NCBI GenBank assembly: GCA_050297855.1
Contig: JBNKTC010000001.1
Span: 62,001-126,000, forward strand
Direction of reading: 5' to 3'
DNA: 64,000 bases
Origin: SZUA-545 sp050297855
GTDB lineage: Bacteria > Campylobacterota > Campylobacteria > Campylobacterales > SZUA-545
Shown in pieces: positions 36,428 through 44,613 of this stretch. A program made the translations under genes and the position numbers. Each line of letters opens with the position of its first letter. Position 1 is the stretch's first letter. The notes beneath the pieces were generated by a model. It was not told where the DNA came from, made no database searches, and saw only the letters and a list, made by a program, of their open reading frames with translations.

Positions 36428-36502
36428 GCGGACGTAGCTCAGGGGTAGAGCATAACCTTGCCAAGGTTAGGGTCGAGGGTTCGAATCCCTTCGTCCGCTC
36501 CA
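36428..36502 (+). tRNA. tRNA-Gly (GCC)
   Basis: Acceptor GCGGACG pairs with CGTCCGC, the T-loop is GTTCGAATC, and CCA is encoded. The anticodon loop TTGCCAA gives GCC. First of four tRNA genes in one run. Confidence 0.96.
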
Positions 36503-36525
36503 TTTTATGATTTTAAAAACTTAAC

Positions 36526-36612
36526 GCCTTGGTGGTGGAATTGGTAGACACAAGGGACTTAAAATCCCTCGATCATTAGATCGTGCCGGTTCGAGTCCGG
36601 CCCGAGGCACCA
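36526..36612 (+). tRNA. tRNA-Leu (TAA)
   Basis: A class II tRNA with a long variable arm. Acceptor GCCTTGG pairs with CCGAGGC (one G-U), CCA is encoded, and the anticodon loop contains TAA (GGGACTTAAAATCCC). Confidence 0.96.
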
Positions 36613-36658
36613 CGGCAGACTTTTTTAGATAAACATTCTTTAAAGTCCTCGGGCGGAT

Positions 36659-36732
36659 GGCGGCATAGCCAAGTGGTAAGGCACGGGCCTGCAAAGCCTT
36701 GATCCCCAGTTCGAATCTGGGTGCCGCCTCCA
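36659..36732 (+). tRNA. tRNA-Cys (GCA)
   Basis: Acceptor GGCGGCA pairs with TGCCGCC, CCA is encoded, and the anticodon is GCA in GGCCTGCAAAGCC. It is 46 bases after tRNA-Leu. Confidence 0.96.
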
Positions 36733-36779
36733 TTCCTTTTACTCGAAACAAACAGTGTTTATCAAAACTTTTCAAATGC

Positions 36780-36868
36780 GGGCAGGTGGCAGAGCTGGTT
36801 GAATGCACCGGTCTTGAAAACCGGCGAGGGTCACACCTCCGGGGGTTCGAATCCCCCCCTTCCCGCCA
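36780..36868 (+). tRNA. tRNA-Ser (TGA)
   Basis: A class II tRNA with a long variable arm and anticodon TGA (GGTCTTGAAAACC). Acceptor GGGCAGG faces CCTTCCC, with one C-U mismatch at pair 4-69; discriminator G and CCA are encoded. Last of the tRNA run; the acquired CBASS region follows. Confidence 0.93.
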
Positions 36869-36941
36869 TCACTTCAAACTCACAAATTTCAAGCATAAAA
36901 CAAACTTCAAATAAATACGCAATTTTTCTGTAATCCCGGAA

Positions 36942-37035
36942 GGGGCTGATGAGAACCACCGATGGGGTTCGGTGCAGACGGCTTGTCCAAAGCCGACAAA
37001 CTCGGAAGCAAGCTCTGCTTGCAACGCAAATCCCC
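36942..37035 (+). other. Structured GC-rich element at the left edge of the CBASS island
   Basis: Three hairpins in a row: GAACC/GGTTC (36953-36970), CGGCTT/AAGCCG (36979-36995) and GCAAGC-TCT-GCTTGC (37008-37022). GGGG (36942-36945) and CCCC (37032-37035) could close them into a multi-branch fold. No family recognised. It sits between tRNA-Ser and the AT-rich island. Confidence 0.35.
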
Positions 37036-37098
37036 CCCCCACTGGTACTTATGCAGATAAATGCCCCCAAGCAACAGAAGGTTAAAGCCCGACCTTTT

Positions 37099-37992
37099 TT
37101 AATTATTAATAGGGTCTAAAAATTTCTTATAGTTGTTTTTAATGTCTTCAAGAATTTCTTCTGCTTCAGAAGATTTACTTGTTATCGTAATTTGAGGCAT
37201 CCACTGCTGCAATAGTTTGATTACTTCAGTTTTATAGTTATATATCATCTCCATCTCTATAACGTGGCTAGAATCTTCTGAAACAAATTGGAAATTATCA
37301 TTTTGGAAAAGTCCTTCTCTTTTGAAAAAGTTTGCGGCTGGCCCTGAAAGACGAAGTAAGATTTTTTTCGAGTTCTCGTCATATCTGCCAAATGAATTTC
37401 CAATATTTTGTGTCCGGAATGTCTGATCACTCACATACTCAATTGGTTCAATATTATCAATACCATTAAAAGCCAATTGCCTGCTTTCACCGATATTTTT
37501 TTTATTTCTTTGGTCATAGATTACATATAAATAATAAATAGCACCTGTAGCAATAATCTGGTTTGGTTGAATATATTTTTCTTCTTTTACTTTCTCGTTA
37601 CCTTCATATGAAACTCTTAGAACGCAATTATGATTAATTGCAATGTTAGCTTGAATAATTTTTTTTGATAACGCCGAGAGTGAATCTGTATCTATCATCA
37701 TATTGTCTAAATCAGAGTGCATCTCTTCAGTAATCTTCATCGTATCTTTTTTTAGCAAAGGATTTGAAAAGTTCTCTTTCACAAGATCAAAATAATTTCG
37801 ATAGGAAATAAGTTGTGGAAGTAGGTTCTTAAAATAATAAGCTCCAAGTTTTTTACTGTAACCAATGTCGTCACAATCTTTGATCGTATTCTCTATGGTT
37901 TTTGTTGTTTTGGAAAACTTATCTGCTAGTTCATCTTTTGTACATAGTTTAGAATAGAGTTCATTGTAAATTGCATTTTTTCTCTCGTTCAT
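37099..37992 (-). CDS. capW: WYL-domain transcriptional regulator (CapW-like)
   Basis: A 297-residue regulator, AT-rich like its neighbours. Residues 1-55 form a winged helix (ELADKFSKTTKTIENTIKDC). Residues ~120-200 are a WYL domain (YIQPNQIIATGAIYYLYVIY, then SRQLAFNGIDNIEPI); the last ~80 resemble a WCX extension. WYL repressors named CapW control CBASS operons in other bacteria, and this gene is divergent from the CBASS genes with a shared 183-base control region. It probably represses them until a phage-linked signal appears. The symbol rests on domain plus context. Confidence 0.82.
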   Translation of the reverse strand: MNERKNAIYNELYSKLCTKDELADKFSKTTKTIENTIKDCDDIGYSKKLGAYYFKNLLPQLISYRNYFDLVKENFSNPLLKKDTMKITEEMHSDLDNMMIDTDSLSALSKKIIQANIAINHNCVLRVSYEGNEKVKEEKYIQPNQIIATGAIYYLYVIYDQRNKKNIGESRQLAFNGIDNIEPIEYVSDQTFRTQNIGNSFGRYDENSKKILLRLSGPAANFFKREGLFQNDNFQFVSEDSSHVIEMEMIYNYKTEVIKLLQQWMPQITITSKSSEAEEILEDIKNNYKKFLDPINN

Positions 37993-38064
37993 CTCACCCC
38001 TTTTAATAGAATAATTTTAAAGATATTATTCTTATATCACGGTAAGAAATATATTTTTAAGAAA

Positions 38065-38097
38065 AAATAGAAATTATCTTGACATATATTTCTATTT
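38065..38097. promoter_or_regulatory. Candidate CapW operator overlapping the capV -35 box
   Basis: AAATAGAAAT (38065-38074) and ATTTCTATTT (38088-38097) form a perfect 10-bp inverted repeat around the -35 hexamer. Another copy of the AGAAAT half-site lies at 38045-38050. Repressor binding here would block RNA polymerase. Confidence 0.55.
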
Positions 38098-38107
38098 AAT
38101 GTATGAT
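38079..38107 (+). promoter_or_regulatory. Sigma-70 promoter of the CBASS operon
   Basis: TTGACA (38079-38084), a 17-base spacer, then TATGAT (38102-38107): almost the full consensus and the best -35/-10 pair I found in the window. The ATG of the phospholipase gene is 68 bases further on. Confidence 0.82.
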
Positions 38108-38175
38108 TTTGTTATAAATTCATTTTATTAGAATTTATATAACTAAATTATTCTATTTTAAAAAGGAAGGTATAT

Positions 38176-39180
38176 ATGAATAAAAAATTTAGAGTCCTTA
38201 GTTTGGACGGCGGCGGTGTCCGTGGATACCTCTCCGCCAAACTTCTTGAAAACATCGAACAGTATTTAAATAAAAAAGAGGGGAACGAAAAGCCTTTGGG
38301 AATGCGGTTCGACCTCATTGTGGGCACATCGACCGGTGCAATCATCGCCGGTATGCTGGCCCTGGGAAAAAGCGCCAAAGACATCCGTAAACTCTACGAA
38401 AATGATATTCCTGTCATATTTGGTCCCGCAATGAAGCGGAATAAACTCGCAGGGTTCATCTGGTCAAAGTATAAACCCGATGCTTTAACGCAGAAAGCTC
38501 AAAGCTATTTTGAAGAGCTGACGTTTAACGATGTCAAAACAGACTTGGTGGTGACGTCCGTAGACATTACTACTATGACGCCTAGATTCCACAAATCCGA
38601 TTTCGCCGATAAAAACGGGAATAGAGCCGATGAGAAACTTTCAAAAGCCGTTCTTGCCTCGGCCTCGGCACCCGCATATTTCCCGGTTGCCAGGCACTTG
38701 ATTCATTCTGACTATCTCATTGACGGTGGTATTGTGGCGAATAATCCGTCTATGGTGGGACTTATCGATGCCTTGACGTTTGAACGTGAGAGTAAACGGG
38801 GCACCAGGAAACCGGATGGCTTGGATGACATTCTTTTGTTGTCTGTAGGCACAGGTGAGCAAACCGAAGTACCGTATGACTTGAAACCACTTCTGAATTC
38901 CGGCGGGATGGACTGGCTGGTTCAGCTGCCACTGGGGAAATACGAGTCGAGTACACCACTGATAGACATTCTCATGGCTTCCCAGGCGAAACTTGTTGAG
39001 TTTCAAGCCAAAACGCTTCTGGAAAAATCATCTGGTATCTACAGGCGGTTAAATCCGAAGCTCGGGGCCAAAATGAAACTTGATGATGCTTCCAGCGTGG
39101 GGAAACTCAAAAATATCGCTGACCTGGTATCTGATGATATCGACTGGCTAAATTCACATTTTATTGGAGGTGAAAAATGA
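38176..39180 (+). CDS. capV: Patatin-like phospholipase, CBASS effector (CapV-like)
   Basis: A 334-residue patatin hydrolase. It carries the oxyanion loop DGGGVRG (11-17), the nucleophile GTSTG (Ser52) and the dyad Asp183 in LIDGGIVANNP. In CBASS, CapV-type enzymes are switched on by the cyclic nucleotide made by the neighbouring CD-NTase and degrade the inner membrane, killing the infected cell. AAGGAAGG precedes the ATG. It overlaps the cyclase gene by four bases (ATGA). First gene of a three-gene operon. Base composition is lower in GC than in flanking genes. Confidence 0.9.
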   Translation: MNKKFRVLSLDGGGVRGYLSAKLLENIEQYLNKKEGNEKPLGMRFDLIVGTSTGAIIAGMLALGKSAKDIRKLYENDIPVIFGPAMKRNKLAGFIWSKYKPDALTQKAQSYFEELTFNDVKTDLVVTSVDITTMTPRFHKSDFADKNGNRADEKLSKAVLASASAPAYFPVARHLIHSDYLIDGGIVANNPSMVGLIDALTFERESKRGTRKPDGLDDILLLSVGTGEQTEVPYDLKPLLNSGGMDWLVQLPLGKYESSTPLIDILMASQAKLVEFQAKTLLEKSSGIYRRLNPKLGAKMKLDDASSVGKLKNIADLVSDDIDWLNSHFIGGEK

Positions 39181-40175
39181 TCCGCGACTGTTCTAAAGAG
39201 ATGATGGATTTTCTGAACAAAAAAGTTCGTCTTCTTGATACTGAGAAAAATAAACTGAAAGAGTACCGTGACAAAAATCTCACGCGTCTCGAAAACGGTT
39301 TGAAAAAAAATGATGACCCGATGTATACCAAGTCCATAAACCAGGGCTCCTATGCCATGCATACCATCAATCAGTATCCGGACAATGATTATGACATTGA
39401 TGTCGGGATCATTTTTGACAAGGCAGATCTCAAGGGCAAACAGGGAGCAGATAAGTCCGCCCTGGATGCTAGAAAAATGGTGTGCAGTGCCATGCAAGAC
39501 GACAGATTCAAACGCCAACCGAAAGTGCTGAAAAACTGTGTACGCGTTTATTACAATGAAGGGCACCATGTTGACATGCCGGTTTATCGCACCTATGAAG
39601 AAGACGGTGAAACGATTCAAGAACTCGCCAGCAGCGAATGGGAAACATCAAACCCTGAAGAGATCACGACATGGTTCAATGACGCCGTCATCGAAAAGAG
39701 CCCTGATGAAAATAACGGCCGCCAAATGCGACGTATCACTCGGCTCAAAAAGAAGTGGGCCAACAGTAGAACGTCCTGGAATATGCCAAGCGGTTTTTTG
39801 CTGAGTGTCTTAGTTGATGAAAAGTATATCGACAAAAAAGATCGGGATGACGAGTCACTATATGAAACACTCAAAGCTATTCGAGACCGGTTATATTGGG
39901 ACAAAAAAATCTATCACCCTACTACCGGCGATCTAATCAGCGAAGGGAAAGAAGCACAAATCCAAAAACTTTACGATGAACTGGATTATGCTTTAGAAAA
40001 CACCCTCGCTGTCTTGGAAGACGAGAGTTGTTCACGGGAACAGGCACTAAACGCATGGAGCTCATTTTTTAAAGACGATTTTTTTAAAGAGCAAATCGAC
40101 AAATCCAAGCATGCCGCAGCAGCCTATGCTTCAACAGAAATCATCGCTCCGCAAAAGCCATGGATATCATTTTAA
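39177..40175 (+). CDS. CD-NTase (cGAS/DncV-like nucleotidyltransferase) of a CBASS system
   Basis: A 332-residue nucleotide second-messenger synthase. The nucleotidyltransferase core is NQGSYAMHT (Gly57-Ser58) followed by DYDIDVG (Asp73, Asp75), with the third metal Asp at 133 in HHVDMPVYR. A helical C-terminal half ends in PQKPWISF. On phage infection such enzymes make cyclic di- or trinucleotides. The clade and product cannot be assigned by eye. The tail does not end in glycine, unlike cyclases known to be conjugated through a terminal Gly. It overlaps both neighbours (4 and 16 bases). Confidence 0.88.
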   Translation: MIRDCSKEMMDFLNKKVRLLDTEKNKLKEYRDKNLTRLENGLKKNDDPMYTKSINQGSYAMHTINQYPDNDYDIDVGIIFDKADLKGKQGADKSALDARKMVCSAMQDDRFKRQPKVLKNCVRVYYNEGHHVDMPVYRTYEEDGETIQELASSEWETSNPEEITTWFNDAVIEKSPDENNGRQMRRITRLKKKWANSRTSWNMPSGFLLSVLVDEKYIDKKDRDDESLYETLKAIRDRLYWDKKIYHPTTGDLISEGKEAQIQKLYDELDYALENTLAVLEDESCSREQALNAWSSFFKDDFFKEQIDKSKHAAAAYASTEIIAPQKPWISF

Positions 40176-40798
40176 AACAAGAGGATACTGAGTGGATCAA
40201 AGCTCAGTATCCCAAACTACAAATTAATCAACTGGAAAAAGTGATTACTGGAGAGATTGATTTTACAAGAAGCTATGAAGGGTATGAAATATCCGATAGC
40301 TACACCATCAAAATCTCTTTAAAAACCTCAGGAGGTTCAATGCTTCCAAAGGTATACGAGGTCTCGAATAAAATATTCGACATTGCCAAACGTCACAAAA
40401 TGGATTTGATAGATTTACACATCAACACCGACGGATCATTTTGTACGGTTATTCAAGAACGGGAGCACGAGCTCTTTGCTGGTGGGTTCACTATTCAAGA
40501 GTTTATGAAGAATGCTGTTGAACACTTTCTGTTTCAGATAAGTTATTTTGACAAAGAAGGAAAATTTCCCTGGGGCGAATATGCACACGGTTTTCTTGGG
40601 TATTTCGAACTGTACGCAGAAGGTGATATAGATACAGAGAAGCTGCTTGAGGTATTGGATAAAAAAGAACTGATTCAGGCTCTACTGACTAGCAGACAAA
40701 GCCCCTGTTTGTGCGGGAGTGGGAAGAAGCTTCGGAAATGCCATCCATGGGTTTTTCGTGGAATTACTAAGTTAAAGAGAGATGCATTATTTATATAA
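40160..40798 (+). CDS. E2-like protein with SEC-C motif (CBASS accessory, type II-short-like)
   Basis: A 212-residue protein. Residues ~55-155 fit a ubiquitin-conjugating (E2) fold: LPKVYEVSNKI, then HINTDGSFC with candidate catalytic Cys95 after His87 and Asp91-Gly92, and FPWGEYAHGFLGYFELY. Residues 183-195 are a SEC-C zinc motif (CLCGSGKKLRKCH). Type II-short CBASS operons carry an E2 protein without E1 or JAB partners, and there the E2 attaches the cyclase to a target to prime it. The SEC-C tail is additional. The SEC-C call is firm; the E2 call is by pattern and position. Confidence 0.68.
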   Translation: MDIILKQEDTEWIKAQYPKLQINQLEKVITGEIDFTRSYEGYEISDSYTIKISLKTSGGSMLPKVYEVSNKIFDIAKRHKMDLIDLHINTDGSFCTVIQEREHELFAGGFTIQEFMKNAVEHFLFQISYFDKEGKFPWGEYAHGFLGYFELYAEGDIDTEKLLEVLDKKELIQALLTSRQSPCLCGSGKKLRKCHPWVFRGITKLKRDALFI

Positions 40799-40896
40799 TT
40801 CAGGTGATACCTATAACCATACTAGTTTAAAACTCAACCGCACGATGGTCGTGATGCTCCCCATCGCAACCGGAGCAGCTCACCTAACCCCATTGT

Positions 40897-42852
40897 TTAG
40901 ATTGAGCTCAACCAGTAAAAACTAAACTTGGGAATTACCAGAGTATTCTTGAAAACATCCGGGGAGCGTCCGCTGTAGAGGTCTGTTAGTTGATGCTGTT
41001 TCAGATCGTACCGGGCATGGATCTCATCAAGATTAATGGATTGCGGCTCTTTGTCAAAATTGGCTACTACCAAGACATATTCATCGGGCTTGTGAATATT
41101 GTAACGGCCCAATACAAAGAGATGCGGGTTGCTCACCTCAAGCAGTTCGCGATTATTGTAGTCGGCAAAAGCATCAATCCCTTTGGAGACGGCGATCATC
41201 TTTTTGAGTGCGCTGAAGATTCTATTTTCGACCGTACCGGCGACATGCCTGAGCTCGGCTTTTTCCCAGTCTATGGCAGGACGGTGTGCCCAGCGGGAAT
41301 CTTCGGCTTTATTAGGATCCTCAAGGTAGCTGTAATCATTGGTCGTTCCGATTTCATCGCCATAATATAGAAGGGCAATCCCGCCAAAAGAGAGCACGAC
41401 ACCGTGTAGCAGCAAAATGGTTTTGATGGCGTCTTCGACTGCTTCTTCATCATCATGCTCGCGCGCATACTCAAGTCCGACGAGTGATGCGAGGGTACCT
41501 GATATTCTGGAGTCGCCGGTTTTTTTATTAAAACCGAACGGCACCCCCTTCGCATGGGAGTGTTTAAACTTTCCGACAAAGTACTCAAAGAGGAATTTCC
41601 GGTGCTCACGCGGCGTATAGCCGATTGCGGCAATATCGGCATCATCAAAACCCAATCCGATGTCATCATGACAACGGATATAATTGAGCCAGGTCGCCCG
41701 GTCAAGTTTGGGCGGCAGGCTTTTGATACCCTGATTCAGCAGTTTGGCATTCTTGGTGGCGACAGCGTCCCACAACAACGACATAAAGGTGGCGTTATAG
41801 GCTACCTCACACTCCTTGGCGACAATGGTATCCTCTCCAAAATATTTGATCACCTCTGAGGGGGAGACAATGGCTTCGGCAATAAAGAGTACTCCCGGTG
41901 CGACCACCTGGGTGCAATCTTTTAAAAGCTGCAGGATGAGATGAGCCTCATACTCGTTTTGACAGTTTGTGCCTATTTTCTTCCACAAAAATGCCACGGC
42001 ATCCAGACGCAACATATCAACACCCTGGTTTGCCCAATAGAGAAAAATATCAAGTATCTCGATAAAAACGGCCGGATTGGTGAAGTTCAGGTCCCATTGA
42101 TACTCATGAAAGACCGTCATGACCCAGCGTCCCATCTCCTCATCCCAGGTAAAGTTCCCCGGTGAAGTTTCAGGAAAAATTTCCGGCATACTCCGCTCAA
42201 ACGTATCGGGTATATTGCGCGTTTCAAAGGTATAGTAATAGTCTTGATAAAACGGATCGCCGGCACGTGCCTTTTGCGCCCACTCATGCTCATTGGATGT
42301 ATGATTCAACACAACGTCCAACACCAGAAGCATGTCACGATCACGCATCTCGTCAGCCAGTGCTTTAAAGTCCTTCAGCGTGCCCATTTTCGGATCGATA
42401 TCACGAAAATCGCTGACGGCATACCCCCCGTCGCTTTCACCCTCGGGAGAGCGCATGATCGGCATGATATGCACCATATTGACACCCAGTTCCTGCAGAT
42501 AGTTCAGGTGGTCGCAGAGCCCCTTTAAGTCGCCGGCAAAACCGTCACAATATAGGGCCATACCGACCCAGTTCTGATCAAGAAACCAGTTGTAATCCTT
42601 TTCTCTATCGAGATCAAGCTGATGGAGTTTATCGGGGCGATTGATGTACCCGCGTGCCATGGTTTCGACCAGGCGCAGCATCGCCTGGTCCGAGTCGGGC
42701 CGGTTGCCGTATAGCTGTTCGAACAGCGAGTGAAGCCCATAAAAATTGGCACCGAGCCGGGTATAGAAATGACGCAGGTCCTGTTTGGAAATTTCCGGCT
42801 TGATCTGATTAAGAATATCATTTAAAAGTGCATGTGAAACCTGTTCGTACAT
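40897..42852 (-). CDS. ams: Amylosucrase (GH13)
   Basis: A 651-residue GH13 enzyme that uses sucrose to build alpha-1,4-glucan and releases fructose. The N-terminal helical domain (~1-90) is typical of amylosucrases. The barrel has LVLDVVLNHTSNEHEWA, the nucleophile Asp in MLRLDAVAF, the acid Glu in LFIAEAIV and the stabilising Asp in IRCHDDIG. The amylosucrase B' loop segment (YTPREHRKFLFEYFVGKFKH) is also present. Last gene of the sucrose operon; 16-base gap to fruK; AAGGAG before the ATG. Confidence 0.92.
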   Translation of the reverse strand: MYEQVSHALLNDILNQIKPEISKQDLRHFYTRLGANFYGLHSLFEQLYGNRPDSDQAMLRLVETMARGYINRPDKLHQLDLDREKDYNWFLDQNWVGMALYCDGFAGDLKGLCDHLNYLQELGVNMVHIMPIMRSPEGESDGGYAVSDFRDIDPKMGTLKDFKALADEMRDRDMLLVLDVVLNHTSNEHEWAQKARAGDPFYQDYYYTFETRNIPDTFERSMPEIFPETSPGNFTWDEEMGRWVMTVFHEYQWDLNFTNPAVFIEILDIFLYWANQGVDMLRLDAVAFLWKKIGTNCQNEYEAHLILQLLKDCTQVVAPGVLFIAEAIVSPSEVIKYFGEDTIVAKECEVAYNATFMSLLWDAVATKNAKLLNQGIKSLPPKLDRATWLNYIRCHDDIGLGFDDADIAAIGYTPREHRKFLFEYFVGKFKHSHAKGVPFGFNKKTGDSRISGTLASLVGLEYAREHDDEEAVEDAIKTILLLHGVVLSFGGIALLYYGDEIGTTNDYSYLEDPNKAEDSRWAHRPAIDWEKAELRHVAGTVENRIFSALKKMIAVSKGIDAFADYNNRELLEVSNPHLFVLGRYNIHKPDEYVLVVANFDKEPQSINLDEIHARYDLKQHQLTDLYSGRSPDVFKNTLVIPKFSFYWLSSI

Positions 42853-42868
42853 GGTGCTCCTTTATCAC

Positions 42869-43747
42869 TTAATGCCGCGCAAACTCCCGGTAGAATGAAC
42901 GATCCTCGGTCGTCGCGCCGCGTAGACCGATCACCTTCAGGGCAAAGCGTTGTGCGATCCTGAGCGTCTCTTCGATCGGCCAGCCCGAAAACAGCCCGTG
43001 GATATAGACAGCACTGAACGCATCTCCGGCACCGACCGTATCCACAAAAGCGTCTGCCTTTTCGGGTACGACCTCATAAAACGCTCCATCCTCTGCATGG
43101 ACGATCGCTCCCCTCTCACCGCGGGTAAGGATCAGTTGTTCAAGCCCAAAGCGCGTAACAAATTCACCCATGCTTTGACGGATATCCGAGGTTGAAAAAC
43201 CGAGCATGTCCAGTTCGTCTTCGTTCACTTTGGCCCATGTCGCCTTCTGCAGCCAACGGTAGACCTCCTCTTTTTGCCACCAGGGCGGTCGCAGGTTGAC
43301 ATCGATAAAAAGGGATAGGTCGGCATTATCGGCGAGTTGCATGAGTGCACGTTTGGAAGCCTCATTGCGGATTCCCAGGGTTCCATGATACAAAATACCG
43401 GTCCCGGTAATCGGCTCCAGCGCATCGGCATCGATAAAGTCATAGGCACAATCCGGGGTAATGGTGTAGTGGGGTTCGTTATCGATCACTTCGATATCAA
43501 CACGACCGCTTTGGTGTAGCGGGTCGATCTGAACATCGTTTGCATCCATGCCCCACGCTTTCATGGCAGCAAGAATGGTCTTTCCCTGAGCATCATCCCC
43601 CACACGCGTAATCATTCGGGGCGTGTCACCAAAACCCTGCAGGTGCCAGGCGACATTAAACGGGGCCCCGCCGAGGATCTTGTCTCCTGTGGGAAAACAG
43701 TCAAAGAGCACTTCGCCGAAGATCAGAATATTTGAGAACCGCTTCAT
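42869..43747 (-). CDS. fruK: Fructokinase (PfkB family)
   Basis: A 292-residue ribokinase-family sugar kinase. The N-terminal motif is GGAPFNVAWHLQGFG, the catalytic loop is DTVGAGDAFSAVYIHGL with the Asp base. Between sucrose-phosphate phosphatase and amylosucrase it most likely phosphorylates the fructose freed from sucrose, as in the methanotroph sps-spp-fruK-ams cluster. Four-base overlap with the upstream gene. The symbol follows that cluster's naming. Confidence 0.9.
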   Translation of the reverse strand: MKRFSNILIFGEVLFDCFPTGDKILGGAPFNVAWHLQGFGDTPRMITRVGDDAQGKTILAAMKAWGMDANDVQIDPLHQSGRVDIEVIDNEPHYTITPDCAYDFIDADALEPITGTGILYHGTLGIRNEASKRALMQLADNADLSLFIDVNLRPPWWQKEEVYRWLQKATWAKVNEDELDMLGFSTSDIRQSMGEFVTRFGLEQLILTRGERGAIVHAEDGAFYEVVPEKADAFVDTVGAGDAFSAVYIHGLFSGWPIEETLRIAQRFALKVIGLRGATTEDRSFYREFARH

Positions 43748-44613
43748 TCAATCCCTCCTGTCGCTTCAAGGATGCTTCGAAAAGCAGGGGCAAAATGCCA
43801 CACACCCTGTAAAACACCGGCAGCGTAGTTGCCGTTCATTCCCAGTCTACCCGATTTTGCAATGTAAAACGCGTCACCGTTTCCACTCTCATTCACTAAT
43901 CTTAGCGCATCGGCTTTGATCGCGTCACTTGCATTGGCGACCAGTACCGAACGGATCGGACTGACAAGTACCGGCAAGTCGTTGCCGCTGTCGCCGGCGA
44001 AGACCACCTCTTCGCGCAGGTAACCCAGTTGCGACTGCAAAAACTCAATGGCATGCTGTTTCGTGGCATTTCGCGGCAGAAGATCGAGCAGACCAATGTG
44101 GTTTGGCTCGTCAATACTCCAGATCAGGCTGGCCGATACCCCGGCATCGTCCAGGTAGTGCTGCATCCGGGCCATTACGCCTTGATGATCCCTCTCCAAG
44201 GAGAGGTAGAAGCTGAGCTTGTGGGTGTTTTGCTTGCTCTTCTCCTGAAGCTCCAGCTCTTTAACAGGCGCAAGCAGCTGCCGAATCTCTTCATGGCTTT
44301 TACCGTTCCATGCCGTATCGATCTCCTCCTCCCAACTCTCAAGCGGTTGCCATACATCGTCACCCACCCGGTAGATCTTGGTACCGACGTCTGTAATAGC
44401 AAAATCGGGTTGAGGCAGCCCGTACGCTTGGATCGCATCCTTAACAAGTGCCTGATGGCGGCCGGTGACATAGACTAACGCCACCTCTTCCCGTGAACAA
44501 AATGCCTTAAATCGTCTACGTGCCCGGGGGTCCTCAGGCGCTTTACCGTTGGGGATCACGGTCCTGTCCATATCGGTACAGAGCAGCAGTCTCATCCCTT
44601 GGTCCCGACTCAT
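43744..44613 (-). CDS. spp: Sucrose-6-phosphate phosphatase (HAD-IIB)
   Basis: A 289-residue HAD phosphatase that frees sucrose from sucrose-6-phosphate. Motif I is LCTDMDRTVIP, motif II Thr is in VYVTGRH, motif III Lys in RNATKQHA and motif IV is FAGDSGNDLPVL. The cap has the SPP-type GTKIYRVGDDVW. It overlaps sps by four bases (ATGA) and fruK by four, so translation is coupled. Confidence 0.92.
   Translation of the reverse strand: MSRDQGMRLLLCTDMDRTVIPNGKAPEDPRARRRFKAFCSREEVALVYVTGRHQALVKDAIQAYGLPQPDFAITDVGTKIYRVGDDVWQPLESWEEEIDTAWNGKSHEEIRQLLAPVKELELQEKSKQNTHKLSFYLSLERDHQGVMARMQHYLDDAGVSASLIWSIDEPNHIGLLDLLPRNATKQHAIEFLQSQLGYLREEVVFAGDSGNDLPVLVSPIRSVLVANASDAIKADALRLVNESGNGDAFYIAKSGRLGMNGNYAAGVLQGVWHFAPAFRSILEATGGIE

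Larger units (their letters stand above)
38005..38157. repeat. 13-bp perfect inverted repeat flanking the divergent capW-capV promoters
   Basis: AATAGAATAATTT (38005-38017) and AAATTATTCTATT (38145-38157) are exact reverse complements, 127 bases apart. Each lies just before the ribosome site of one divergent gene. Candidate operator pair for the WYL regulator. Confidence 0.6.

Noticed and set aside
36945..36970. CTGATGA followed by a short stem, like the start of a hammerhead ribozyme core
   Set aside because: The required GAAA after stem II and a cleavage-site stem are missing.
37028..37050. CCCCACTGGT near hairpins, recalling a cobalamin riboswitch end
   Set aside because: The conserved B12-box elements and order are absent, and no B12-related gene follows.
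36850..40896. tRNA-Ser 3' end as an integrase attachment site for the CBASS island
   Set aside because: I found no integrase gene and no direct repeat of the tRNA end on the right side; the only match is a short C-run near 37030.
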